Below, one piece after another: positions 15,836 to 24,008 of a stretch of 30,761 nt of DNA. The notes beneath the pieces were generated by a model, which was not told where the DNA came from, did not search any database, and was given only the letters and a program-made list of their open reading frames with translations. The stretch lies in assembly GCA_937876435.1 (NCBI GenBank), contig CALEIL010000405.1:1-30761 (forward strand), given 5' to 3'. This DNA comes from an uncultured Bacteroidota bacterium. Lineage in GTDB: Bacteria; Bacteroidota; Bacteroidia; Chitinophagales; Saprospiraceae. How positions within the stretch are numbered: position 1 is the stretch's first letter; every line of letters begins with the position of its first letter. A program made the translations under genes and the position numbers.

Positions 15836-17092
15836 TCAGAACAAATCGTAATTTTCCTGATAGAACACCCCTTTAATACTCCCTTTCCAGGACCGATCCA
15901 AAAGGGAAGAGTTTTTGCTTTTGGAAGGGAAGTCACGCGCAGTGAATTCAGTCTCCCGCTGTGGATCGATCCAGGTAAAATCGATCGTCCGGTCGACTTC
16001 CGGAATGACCTGGTCGATGCCCATGATACGTCTCGGGTTGATCGAGAGCCATTGGATTAGCTGACCCAGATCGATCTGCTTGTGGAGGCGGTCGTATAAT
16101 ACCGGGAAAACCAGGGGTAGGGTAGAGGATCCAAAATGTGCCTCAGCGAATTCGATTTTCTTCCATTCTTCTTCGACCGGTAAGTGTCCTGAAACGATGC
16201 AATCCAGATGACCGGCTACCAGAGATTTGATCAATGCCTGGCGATCCTTCTCTTCCCTCAACGGGGGTAATACCAGGTAATTGGTATCAAAATGCTGTAC
16301 ATCCTGAACGGTCTTGATCAGATTGAGAAAGGCGACCGAGGCATACAACCTATTATTTGATTTGCGGGCCTTTTTCAATATTTCGACGCTTTCCTCACTG
16401 GAAATCTGGTGGCTCAGTAGCCGCGATTCAGTATATTCCAGCAGATCAATATCACGCTTGAGCATGATGGATTCTGCGATTTCCGGGATTCCTTTCAATC
16501 CCATTTGAGTACTCACTTTGCTTTCGTGGATCAAGCCTTCTGGTTCGATCGATCTTTCCAACGGAGGGTTGATAATCAATCCATCGAATGTTTTGACGTA
16601 TTGAAGGCTGCGTTTCATAAGGCCAACATCCCGAATAGGTTTCAACCCATCCCCAAAAACCCTGACACCTGCCCGATTCATATCGTATATTTCGGCCAGG
16701 TCCTGTCCCTGGGTTCCCCTCGAGACAGCTCCTATCGGTGAGATGTCGATCAGTTGACTTTCATCTTTCAGATACTGAACGGTAGACCGGTTATCCGTCA
16801 CGGGATTGAGATTGGGAACCACAAATACATGCGTATATCCCCCGCGGGCTGCGGACCGGGTCAGGGACCGAAGGGTTTCACGGTGCTCGAAGCCGGGTTC
16901 CCCCGAAAAAGCTCCGATATCAACCAGACCAGGGACCAGTATACCCCCTTCCAGGACGCGGGTTCGTGCAGGAAGTTCCAGATTGGTCCCGACAGCCCCT
17001 ACTTTGTCATACTCCAACAGGACGTCTCTTTTTTGGCCATGAAGAGCGTGACCGGGAAAGCACAACTCCACATTTTTGAATATTACTCGCAT
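15836..17092 (-). CDS. Dihydroorotase homologue lacking metal ligands (pseudo-dihydroorotase)
   Basis: A 418-aa amidohydrolase-fold protein matching the Bacteroidota dihydroorotase family along its length (VVPNLNPVTD, PIGAVSRGTQGQDLAEIYDM, GLIHESKVSTQMGLKGIPEIAES, NPRRIMGID). The catalytic site is gone. The DxHxHxRxPG motif reads DIGAFSGEPG, so both His (positions 60, 62) and Arg (64) are replaced. The HxED-type His is Pro176. The PxHHL pair is Leu256-Asn257. The catalytic Asp before HxP is Gly302. Noncatalytic dihydroorotases are known as structural partners of aspartate transcarbamoylase, which is the best guess for its role; database pipelines would still call it pyrC. It starts 9 nt after the BatA-like gene, so it belongs to that operon. 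Confidence 0.85.
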   Translation of the reverse strand: MRVIFKNVELCFPGHALHGQKRDVLLEYDKVGAVGTNLELPARTRVLEGGILVPGLVDIGAFSGEPGFEHRETLRSLTRSAARGGYTHVFVVPNLNPVTDNRSTVQYLKDESQLIDISPIGAVSRGTQGQDLAEIYDMNRAGVRVFGDGLKPIRDVGLMKRSLQYVKTFDGLIINPPLERSIEPEGLIHESKVSTQMGLKGIPEIAESIMLKRDIDLLEYTESRLLSHQISSEESVEILKKARKSNNRLYASVAFLNLIKTVQDVQHFDTNYLVLPPLREEKDRQALIKSLVAGHLDCIVSGHLPVEEEWKKIEFAEAHFGSSTLPLVFPVLYDRLHKQIDLGQLIQWLSINPRRIMGIDQVIPEVDRTIDFTWIDPQRETEFTARDFPSKSKNSSLLDRSWKGSIKGVFYQENYDLF

Positions 17093-17101
17093 AAGTTTCG
17101 G

Positions 17102-19129
17102 TCAGTTTTTGAAAAACCTGAGAAGCAGACTTTCCAGTATCAGAAATACCAGTGCAAATATAAGACAGTACTTCCAAAAAACTTTACCGCGGTCAAATTC
17201 CTGGATGAATTGCCCGAGAGAGGCCAGTTGTTCGTTGTTCATAAATACGGTATGGCCCGTCAATTGAGTTTTCAGATCCTGCGGGTTCCACAGGCTGATA
17301 TCGCTTTCCCCGCGGGAATTGTTCATCGCAAAATGCGCGATCGATTTATCGCCCTCGAGGACCTGATAAAAGCCTGATTCCCTGATCTGGTCGTGCAGAT
17401 ATATCTGTATGATATCACCTGTTTGCTGGTAGGAGGGGATGAATTCATATTCACCGTTGCTTATCACGATGGCTTCAGATTGAAGTTCTTCGTCTGTCTT
17501 GATCTGGATATCCTGATCTTTTCCGATGAAATACGCCAGTTGATTGGTTTTGGCGCGGGAAAGGGCCATGCGGTACAGCATCGGTATGAAAATATCGGCG
17601 TGGTTCCCCAGGGTATTCCATCGCGAATCCAGTGGAGACAGCGATAAATACAGCAATCCGTTTCCTGAAAAAATCTTACTGATCAGCGGGTTTCCATTCC
17701 TCAGGCGCATCAGATGGGTAGAAGCTGCCCGATTTCCCGAGGTGAGGGCGTAATATCCTCTGACCGATGGCAGAGCTAACTGGCTTTGTTGTTTTTCGAA
17801 TACGTCTGAAAACACAAAATCTTCAAAGTTTAAACCCAGAGCCTCCATATCTTCCTGCATCCATTCACCGATGGCCACCTGTCCGGCTTCCCTTAAAAAC
17901 TCATTCACACCTGCCGAAGGGCCTTCAGGTCCCGGAAACATCAAAACATTTCCACCTTGCGCCAGATACCGGTTGAGATTGGACGCCAGCCCTGAATTGA
18001 TCGAAGTAAGATCGTCCAGAACGATGAGATCCTGCTGGTCAAATTCCGAATAAACGATCCGGTCGATCGGTACAAATTTTTTTTCGACGGTAGCTTGTTG
18101 CTGGAACGCGGACTGCAAATATCGGTTGGGGCTTCCGCCATTATCGATGATTAGAATGCGGAGTTTTCGTTTGCCATTGAGTTGTAAATAATACCGGTTG
18201 TCAAAGGTAATCGGATGATCCGTCACTTCCAGGATCAGCGACCGTGATTGTTCTCCGGAAAGCTGGACACCTATGGTATCGATCACCGATTCGCCAGGGT
18301 TGATCGATACGGTGCTCACGGGTCTCACTTCATCATTTTCGCGCCATACGATGCGGCTTTCTGCCGGGGCTGATCCGTAGTTGGTCAGTCGGACAAACAT
18401 TTGATTTTCCTGGTTGGCCTCGGGGACCGGAGATTCAAACCAACTCGAGTCTATGCTGATATTTCTGACTTCCACGGGTTGGACAGGTACGGGAAACAAG
18501 GTCAGCGCGCTGTCGATTTCTATCGGATCGGGGATGGAATTTCGTTGGAAATCGGACAGCCAGAACATGTGAGCTTTGGCTTCCTGTCTTTCGGCGGTCT
18601 TCCGGACGAATTCGTATATATGATTAAGATTGGTGATTTCAGAACCCATCTCGATTTCATCGATCATACCGATAGCCAGATCCTGATCCACAACCCGCCG
18701 GGCGGAGGGATTGAGCTGATTGGTCAATATTTGAAATGAGGTGCCTTCCGGATAGGATCTTATTATTTCTCTGGCCCGATTGACAGCCACCTGGAAGACC
18801 GGTGTTTCGCTGCTCAGGCTTTCCATGCTGTAGGAATTGTCAATGAAAAGAGAAACAAAGTCTGGTCTTTCGTTTTCTGCTCCTGTGTTGGTTCGCAGGA
18901 AAGGTTGGGCAAAAGCAAGCACCAGGAAGACGATGAAAAATATCCGGGACAGCAATACCAGGATGTTTCGTAGTCTGGAACGGGTTTGCTTTTCCTCGAC
19001 CACTTCCTTGAGGAACCGCACATTGGAAAAATATTCTGTTCTGTACCGCTGAAAATAAAACAGGTGTATGATCAGAGGGATCAGAATACTCGCCAGAGCG
19101 ATTAAAAATAATGGAAAAGCAAATTGCAT
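17102..19129 (-). CDS. BatA/vWA-type membrane protein (aerotolerance regulator N-terminal domain)
   Basis: A 675-aa membrane protein. The N-terminus has the BatA signature: a first helix (about 5-24), then RYRTEYFSNVRFLKEV, then a second helix (about 55-76). A vWA-like domain follows with a partial MIDAS motif DNSYSMES (Asp97, Ser99, Ser101). The long middle part (about 210-640) holds beta-rich and class-I-glutamine-amidotransferase-like stretches (LRILIIDNGG, NVLMFPGPEG). A last helix (about 650-670) anchors the C-terminus, leaving a large periplasmic domain. Such proteins occur with MoxR and DUF58 and are thought to aid envelope maintenance. Neighbours are hemJ (3 nt upstream) and the pseudo-dihydroorotase (9 nt downstream), clearly one operon. 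The specific function is unknown. Confidence 0.88.
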   Translation of the reverse strand: MQFAFPLFLIALASILIPLIIHLFYFQRYRTEYFSNVRFLKEVVEEKQTRSRLRNILVLLSRIFFIVFLVLAFAQPFLRTNTGAENERPDFVSLFIDNSYSMESLSSETPVFQVAVNRAREIIRSYPEGTSFQILTNQLNPSARRVVDQDLAIGMIDEIEMGSEITNLNHIYEFVRKTAERQEAKAHMFWLSDFQRNSIPDPIEIDSALTLFPVPVQPVEVRNISIDSSWFESPVPEANQENQMFVRLTNYGSAPAESRIVWRENDEVRPVSTVSINPGESVIDTIGVQLSGEQSRSLILEVTDHPITFDNRYYLQLNGKRKLRILIIDNGGSPNRYLQSAFQQQATVEKKFVPIDRIVYSEFDQQDLIVLDDLTSINSGLASNLNRYLAQGGNVLMFPGPEGPSAGVNEFLREAGQVAIGEWMQEDMEALGLNFEDFVFSDVFEKQQSQLALPSVRGYYALTSGNRAASTHLMRLRNGNPLISKIFSGNGLLYLSLSPLDSRWNTLGNHADIFIPMLYRMALSRAKTNQLAYFIGKDQDIQIKTDEELQSEAIVISNGEYEFIPSYQQTGDIIQIYLHDQIRESGFYQVLEGDKSIAHFAMNNSRGESDISLWNPQDLKTQLTGHTVFMNNEQLASLGQFIQEFDRGKVFWKYCLIFALVFLILESLLLRFFKN

Positions 19130-19132
19130 ATA

Positions 19133-19678
19133 TTATCGGTTTAATTTTTTTCGCCGGTTCTTATACCACGTTGCTGCTGTAAACAAAAGTATGGCGAAAA
19201 TGATAAATCCAATCAATCCATATAAGGCGTTGAAGGTATTTTTCATTACAACGAGAAACACAATCGCAACCAGTAGGATAGTAGCTACTTCATTGAACAG
19301 CCTCATCCGGAATGGAGCCCAATTGTTTTGATTGTCGTATAAGTGCCGGATGATGCTTCCACAGTACCAGTGATAAATCAGCAAACACACGACCAGGCCC
19401 AGTTTGGCGATCATCCAGGGTTGTCGCAGAAGGTCGGGATTGAGGAAAAGCATTACAATTCCTGCTACCAGAGTGATAATCATCGCGGGTGTGGTAATGA
19501 TATTGAACAACCGCCGGATCATCACTTCGTACTGAGCCTGAAGTATTTCTTTTTTTTCCTGAGGGAGTATAGCGGCTTCTCCGAAGTACACGAACAATCG
19601 GACCAGGTAAAACAAGCCGGCAAACCAGCTGACTACGCCAATGATATGGATGGATTTGGAGATCAGATACATCATCAT
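19133..19678 (-). CDS. hemJ: HemJ-type protoporphyrinogen IX oxidase (CopD-like membrane protein)
   Basis: Oxidises protoporphyrinogen IX to protoporphyrin IX in heme synthesis, in the inner membrane. The 181-aa protein has four or five hydrophobic helices and the HemJ pattern: SIHIIGVVSWFAGLFYLVRL with conserved His11, and PWMIAKLGLVVCLLIYHWYC with Lys92 and His103. The length is normal. Start ambiguity is small: three Met codons in a row (19678, 19675, 19672). It lies between the DUF4159 gene (9 nt) and the BatA-like gene (3 nt). If the assignment is right, the block couples a heme step to envelope genes. The generic CopD-family label is the alternative. Confidence 0.83.
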   Translation of the reverse strand: MMMYLISKSIHIIGVVSWFAGLFYLVRLFVYFGEAAILPQEKKEILQAQYEVMIRRLFNIITTPAMIITLVAGIVMLFLNPDLLRQPWMIAKLGLVVCLLIYHWYCGSIIRHLYDNQNNWAPFRMRLFNEVATILLVAIVFLVVMKNTFNALYGLIGFIIFAILLFTAATWYKNRRKKLNR

Positions 19679-19687
19679 GCACCCTGA

Positions 19688-20338
19688 TTATTGGAGAAAG
19701 GCGAATTGGATCAGGTTAGCCCCCATCTGAAGGGCTTCCAATCTTTTTTCAGGAGGATCATTGTGGACAGACTCATCTTCCCATCCATCCCCGATATCCG
19801 ATTCGTAACTGTAGAAGCAAACCAGCCTTCCCTCATAGATCAGGCCAAAGCCCTGTGCCTGATTGCCATCGTGTTCGTGGATTTTGGGAACTCCCTCGGG
19901 GAAATTAAATTTCTGATGATAGAGTGGATGGTTAAACGGGATCTCTACGAAATCCAATTCCGGAAATACCTTCTTCATGGCTACCCGAATGTAGGGATCC
20001 ATCCCATAGTTGTCATCGATATGGAGAAAGCCCCCTGCTTCCAGATAGATCCGCAGGTTTTCGGCTTCCTGGTCGTTGAAGACGACGTTTCCGTGTCCGG
20101 TCATGTGAACGAACGGCAGATCAAATAATTCCGGGCTGCCGACATCCACCGTGACGTAATCATCGTCCAGGTTGGTTCCGAGGGTATGGTTGCAAAACTG
20201 AATGAGATTGGGCAACGCAGTAGGATTGGCGTACCAGTCGCCTCCTCCGCTGTATTTGAGTAAACCAATGGGTGTTTTTTGGGCCTGTAGATTCAGACTC
20301 AGAAACGCTACCAGTACAACAGGAAATACGTATCTCAT
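19688..20338 (-). CDS. DUF4159 family secreted protein
   Basis: A 216-aa protein with a signal peptide (about 1-20, cleaved near LQAQ), so periplasmic. The DUF4159 core is visible: GLLKYSGGGDWYANPTALPNL, LPFVHMTGHG (written around His85-His89 region), LRIYLEAGGFLHIDDNYG, and IYEGRLVCFYSYESDIGDGWED. The fold is believed to resemble class I glutamine amidotransferase-like proteins, and no enzymatic role is established. It starts inside the rsmE stop (ATGA overlap at 20335-20338) and precedes hemJ by 9 nt. DUF4159 proteins often travel with BatA/MoxR-type genes, consistent with the BatA-like gene two positions further on. Confidence 0.85.
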   Translation of the reverse strand: MRYVFPVVLVAFLSLNLQAQKTPIGLLKYSGGGDWYANPTALPNLIQFCNHTLGTNLDDDYVTVDVGSPELFDLPFVHMTGHGNVVFNDQEAENLRIYLEAGGFLHIDDNYGMDPYIRVAMKKVFPELDFVEIPFNHPLYHQKFNFPEGVPKIHEHDGNQAQGFGLIYEGRLVCFYSYESDIGDGWEDESVHNDPPEKRLEALQMGANLIQFAFLQ

Positions 20339-21060
20339 TTGGTAGTTTGGGTTTTAATGTGGTAACAACTCTTAATAATCTGTACCACCATAGTAGCGGC
20401 GGTTTCCGTTCTCAACCGGTTGTCGCCCAGCGAAACCGGGATCCATCCTTGCTTAATGGAGGCGTCGACTTCTGCCGGTGTAAAATCTCCTTCCGGGCCT
20501 ATCAATATGTGAACGGGATTTTCTCCCTGGTATTGCTGTTCCAGAAGAGGGACTTCTCCCCTGTCGATAGCAGTAGCTATGTACCGGTTGTGGTCATCAG
20601 CAATGCTTCGGCTGAGATACTCCTCCAAAAGGATTGGCTTATCGAGTATAGGAACGTATGGGTTGAAGGATTGTTGAACCGCTGAATTAATGATTTTTTG
20701 AGCCCGTTCAATTCTCAATTTGGGTTTGAAAGTCCGCTCACAGATCAGGGGCGTGATCTGATGGATACCTGTCTCTGTAGCTTTTTCCAGAAAATATTCA
20801 AACCGGCTTTCCATTTTTATCAGTGAACAGGCCACGTGAATTTTCCATTTTTTAATCTGAAAATCCTGACTGAGGATGGTGGCCTCCATGGTCTTATCGT
20901 TTCCTGATTCGAGAACGGCTTTGAAAATCGTGCCTTTCCCATCGGTGGCGTGGATTAAGTCGCCTGGTTGTTTTCTAAGGCTGCGTACGATATGATGCGC
21001 CACATCCTGTTCAAAAAACAAACGGTCGTTTTCCTGATAAGATATGAGGTGTAATGCCAT
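20335..21060 (-). CDS. rsmE: 16S rRNA m3U1498 methyltransferase RsmE
   Basis: A SPOUT methyltransferase that methylates N3 of U1498 in 16S rRNA using S-adenosylmethionine. The 241-aa length is typical. The N-terminal PUA-like part includes HHIVRSLRKQPGD; the SPOUT part shows EKATETGIHQITPL, the SAM-binding loop ILIGPEGDFTPAE (186-198) and the knot end SLGDNRLRTETAA. All are diagnostic for RsmE. It is the first gene of the minus-strand block, overlaps the DUF4159 gene by 4 nt, and diverges from rseP. Confidence 0.96.
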   Translation of the reverse strand: MALHLISYQENDRLFFEQDVAHHIVRSLRKQPGDLIHATDGKGTIFKAVLESGNDKTMEATILSQDFQIKKWKIHVACSLIKMESRFEYFLEKATETGIHQITPLICERTFKPKLRIERAQKIINSAVQQSFNPYVPILDKPILLEEYLSRSIADDHNRYIATAIDRGEVPLLEQQYQGENPVHILIGPEGDFTPAEVDASIKQGWIPVSLGDNRLRTETAATMVVQIIKSCYHIKTQTTK

Positions 21061-21312
21061 GGTACAATGTTAAGGAATATTTTTTATTGTGTGACATAGG
21101 AGCGGTGATTTGATCCGGTGGGCCAACGGAAAAACATTGTATTCGGTGGGGCATAGCGTAGCGGAGGATCAGGGAGAGTTCAATAAGATTTTGGTCGCAT
21201 TGTTTCTGCATCTTTGTCAAAAGGGAGCCCGACCGACCGGAGTCATTCCAATCACAAGTCGTATTTCTACAATAGCCCATGGTAAATTAGATGGTTGTTC
21301 GTCAATAATCTG

Positions 21313-21320
21313 TAACTTTG
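21313..21320 (+). promoter_or_regulatory. -7 promoter element candidate for rseP
   Basis: TAACTTTG followed by C matches the Bacteroidota -7 consensus TAnnTTTG exactly. It sits 90 nt before the rseP ATG. A TTG at 21295-21297 could be the -33 element, though the 15-nt spacing is shorter than usual. The rest of the 350-nt rsmE/rseP gap (21061-21410) shows no ORF. On the minus strand a TATATTTG occurs at 21393-21386, far from rsmE and without a -33 partner. Confidence 0.45.
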
Positions 21321-21410
21321 CACGCTGTTTTACGTTTGGTAAGGGAGATTTTACACCGGATCTAACCGGAGTAATGAATGAGATACAAATATACGTAACT
21401 AGAAATTTAT

Positions 21411-22745
21411 ATGGGTGTAGTAATAGCACAGTTTGCATTGAGTCTTTCCATACTCATCGTTTTGCATGAGTTGGGCCATTTTTTACCGGCCAAATGGTTT
21501 AAAACACGGGTAGAGAAATTTTACCTCTTTTTTGATCCCGGTTTTTCCCTGTTTAAAAAGAAAATAGGGGAAACCGAGTACGGCATCGGATGGTTGCCTT
21601 TGGGGGGGTATGTCAAAATATCGGGAATGGTGGATGAGAGTCTGGATACGGAGGTGCTCAAATCGGAGCCCAAACCGTGGGAATTTCGATCCAAGCCCGT
21701 CTGGCAGCGATTGATCATTATGTTGGGCGGTGTGACTGTCAATTTCATTTTGGGATTTCTCATTTTTGGTCTGATGCTGTGGCAGTATGGATCCGAATAT
21801 TTGCCCTCCAGTGAATTGAAGTACGGCCTTCAGGTGGACAGTCTTGCGCAGGAAATGGGATTGCAGCCAGGGGATAATATAGTGAAAGTAGGGGAACTTC
21901 AGTTTACCAGGTACAATCCCGGAATTATCCGTTCTGAAATCGGCATCAACAACGCAAAAACCATTACTGTCGACCGAAGTGGTTCTGAAGTCACCATTGA
22001 TGTGGATCCCCGGTTTACACAGATCCTGACGGGGTATGAATTCAAGGATGCCTACCTGGTAGCCCCGCGAATGCCGGTGGAAATCATGCAGGTTGTCAAA
22101 AACAGCAATGCTGAAAAGGCAGGTCTTCAGCAGGATGACAAAATTTTAGCCATCGGTGAGGAGGAAACCCGGTTTTTTGATCAATTCCTAAAAGAGATCA
22201 AACTTCACAAAGGCGAAGAAATTACGCTACTTGTGCAGCGGGGGAACGAAGAAATGACCGTCCCGGTAGAGGTGACGGATGAGGGAACACTCGGATTTCA
22301 GAATTACGGTTATGACCGGTTTTTCGAATTTTCAAAGGATGAATATACTCTGGCTGAGGCATTGCCATTGGGGGTAAAACAGGGCTGGGATTTTATCATG
22401 ACCCAGATCAAGGCATTCGGACAGATGTTCAGGGGCAAGATTAAGGCTTCGGATAGTCTGGGTGGCTTTGGCACTATTTCACAATTATTCCCGGACACCT
22501 GGGATTGGCAGGCATTCTGGCGCAATACGGCGATCCTTTCCCTGATACTGGGTTTTATGAATCTGTTGCCTATTCCGGCACTGGACGGTGGACACGTCAT
22601 GTTTTTGCTGATCGAAGCGGTGACGGGGCGTAAACCGAGCGATAAGGTTCTCGAGATTGCCACGATCATCGGATTCGTTTTTATCATTGCGTTGGTACTT
22701 TACGCCAACGGTCTGGATGTGTGGCGATGGTGGAAGGGGCAGTAA
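21411..22745 (+). CDS. rseP: RseP/M50 site-2 intramembrane metalloprotease
   Basis: A zinc intramembrane protease that cleaves membrane-bound substrates such as anti-sigma factors. The 444-aa protein begins with a membrane helix carrying HExxH as VLHELGHF (His19, Glu20, His23). A GGYVKISGM beta-hairpin follows, then two PDZ-like regions (about 130-210 and 220-290), and near the C-terminus the third zinc-ligand motif NLLPIPALDGGH. The final helix is followed by a short basic tail. All family features are present and the length matches. The start codon directly precedes the catalytic helix, as is normal. It is divergent from rsmE and preceded by a TAACTTTG promoter candidate. No sigma/anti-sigma pair lies in the window. 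Confidence 0.95.
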   Translation: MGVVIAQFALSLSILIVLHELGHFLPAKWFKTRVEKFYLFFDPGFSLFKKKIGETEYGIGWLPLGGYVKISGMVDESLDTEVLKSEPKPWEFRSKPVWQRLIIMLGGVTVNFILGFLIFGLMLWQYGSEYLPSSELKYGLQVDSLAQEMGLQPGDNIVKVGELQFTRYNPGIIRSEIGINNAKTITVDRSGSEVTIDVDPRFTQILTGYEFKDAYLVAPRMPVEIMQVVKNSNAEKAGLQQDDKILAIGEEETRFFDQFLKEIKLHKGEEITLLVQRGNEEMTVPVEVTDEGTLGFQNYGYDRFFEFSKDEYTLAEALPLGVKQGWDFIMTQIKAFGQMFRGKIKASDSLGGFGTISQLFPDTWDWQAFWRNTAILSLILGFMNLLPIPALDGGHVMFLLIEAVTGRKPSDKVLEIATIIGFVFIIALVLYANGLDVWRWWKGQ

Positions 22746-22872
22746 GGCTCCGGTTGGATGGGTAGTGGTTAGTGGACAGTTTCATCAATGCTTAAAACTT
22801 ATGGAGGATTCTTTTTTCTCCGTATGATCATCGTCGCATCCCGGTTGATTGATTAATGGGATCCATCTGTTA

Positions 22873-22963
22873 CCATACGTATGGGAGTCTGATCGGAATA
22901 TTTTGGAATTTTGACATTAAAGTCATAATTTCCCAAGTACAAATTCAAATACAAATTAAATTA
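22873..22963. repeat. 12-nt palindrome and low-complexity AT tract upstream of the YdeI-like gene
   Basis: CCATACGTATGG (22873-22884) is a perfect 12-nt palindrome about 90 nt before the chosen start. At 22939-22963 an imperfect ACAAATT-type repeat (ACAAATTCAAATACAAATTAAATTA) fills the leader. The palindrome could be an operator; the AT tract looks like simple intergenic sequence. Both lie where the frame is open upstream of the real start. Confidence 0.4.
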
Positions 22964-22975
22964 CGATTACAGACC

Positions 22976-23563
22976 ATGGCGACGACGGTAGACGAATATA
23001 TAGAACAGAATCCTCAATGGGAGGATGGTTTGCGGGAATTGCGGGAGATTCTGCTCGACACCGGATTGAAGGAAGAGGTCAAATGGGGATCGCCCATGTA
23101 CACTCTGGAGGGTAAGAACGTGATCGGGCTATTGGGGTTTAAATCCTACATGGGTTTGTGGTTTCATATGGGTGTATTTTTAGAGGACAGTCAAAAACTT
23201 CTCGAACGATCCAGTGACACAACTAAGAGTCTTCGGAAGATGGTGTTTCATTCACACGAAGAATTCAGTAAAAACAAGATTCACGCGAGGGAGTATATTC
23301 TGGAGGCAATCGAAAATCAAAAAGCGGGGAGGGAGATGAAAGTCACTCGTTCCAGAACATTGGTGATTCCGGATGAATTGCAGGCTGCGTTGGATGGGGA
23401 CTCAGAATTGATGGCAGCATTTGGGGAACTCACCCCGGGCAGGCAGCGTGAATATGCGGATTACATCTCTGAAGCAAAACAGGTAGGGACGAAGTTGCGA
23501 CGGATCGAGAAAATTGCAGGACAAATTCTGGCGGGGGTTGGTTTGCATGATCGATATAAATAA
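22976..23563 (+). CDS. DUF1801/YdeI-type (OmpD-associated) protein
   Basis: A 195-aa soluble protein with two parts. Residues about 15-120 form a DUF1801 domain (EEVKWGSPMYTLEGKNVIGLLGFK, WFHMGVF). The C-terminal half is the YdeI/OmpD-associated region: a short strand VIPDELQAAL, then LTPGRQREYADYISEAKQVGTKLRRIEKI. The function is not established; such proteins are linked by name only to bacteriocin tolerance. The frame is open to 22856, but the first 40 codons are low-complexity AT sequence, and Met at 22976 starts just before the conserved region (TVDEYI), so I chose that. It is not tightly linked to rseP (230 nt) and probably stands alone. Confidence 0.83.
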   Translation: MATTVDEYIEQNPQWEDGLRELREILLDTGLKEEVKWGSPMYTLEGKNVIGLLGFKSYMGLWFHMGVFLEDSQKLLERSSDTTKSLRKMVFHSHEEFSKNKIHAREYILEAIENQKAGREMKVTRSRTLVIPDELQAALDGDSELMAAFGELTPGRQREYADYISEAKQVGTKLRRIEKIAGQILAGVGLHDRYK

Positions 23564-24008
23564 GATTTGCTGATAGATTCAGAAATTGAATCCCTGGAGT
23601 TGAGAACTTCTTGATGGGTTACGAGGTAGGTCCAGGGGAGGCGGGGTTTGAGTGGTATAGGGTATTAATGAAAAATGCCGTTTGGAATTCAGGGTTAGAC
23701 TATTCTCTTTGCACGTAATATTGCAATATAGCAATCTACCGTTGAGATGATAATGTCGGAAGACCTCTTTGAATGTAATATTGCAATATAGCTATAAAGC
23801 AATCTACCAATAGGAAATCAGAAGTTTTCTTTCTCCTTTGAATGTAATATAGCAATCTACCGTTGATTGGAACCGTGAGTGGCGATGGCATATCCAGAGT
23901 AAAGCAAATCTGCCAATTGAAAATGGCAGGGAATACAAAACAACCTTCATAAAAATTGGATCCTATATTTTATTTTGTTAACTTAGTCCCCGGCCATATT
24001 TAAGTATT
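23564..24008. other. Gene-free gap with octamer arrays
   Basis: No credible ORF on either strand. It holds the three mini-arrays at 23705-23865 and, just before the ArsR-type gene, an AT-rich stretch (23950-23985) with TATTTTATTTTGTTAAC that resembles a promoter but lacks an exact TAnnTTTG. Confidence 0.5.
23705..23865. repeat. Three mini-arrays of 8-nt units with different copy number
   Basis: Copies at 23705-23745, 23765-23812 and 23833-23865. Each opens with CTC(C)TTTGnnnGTAATAT and closes with GCAATCTACC, followed by GTTGA in the first and third. Between these lie octamers related to GCAATATA: the first copy has GCAATATA-GCAATCTA, the second GCAATATA-GCTATAAA-GCAATCTA, the third only GCAATCTA. 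Copies therefore differ by whole 8-nt steps. Starts are 60 and 68 nt apart. No protein is encoded. Confidence 0.75.

Noticed and set aside
16754..17377. Plus-strand 207-aa ORF over the dihydroorotase/BatA junction
   Set aside because: It is antisense to two well-supported genes and has no domain signal.
22856..22975. Forty extra N-terminal codons on the DUF1801/YdeI gene
   Set aside because: They are AT-rich low-complexity sequence with a repeated QIQIQIK stretch, and the conserved domain begins right after Met at 22976.
23705..23865. CRISPR array
   Set aside because: The copies vary in length, the blocks between them are short and related, and no cas gene is present.
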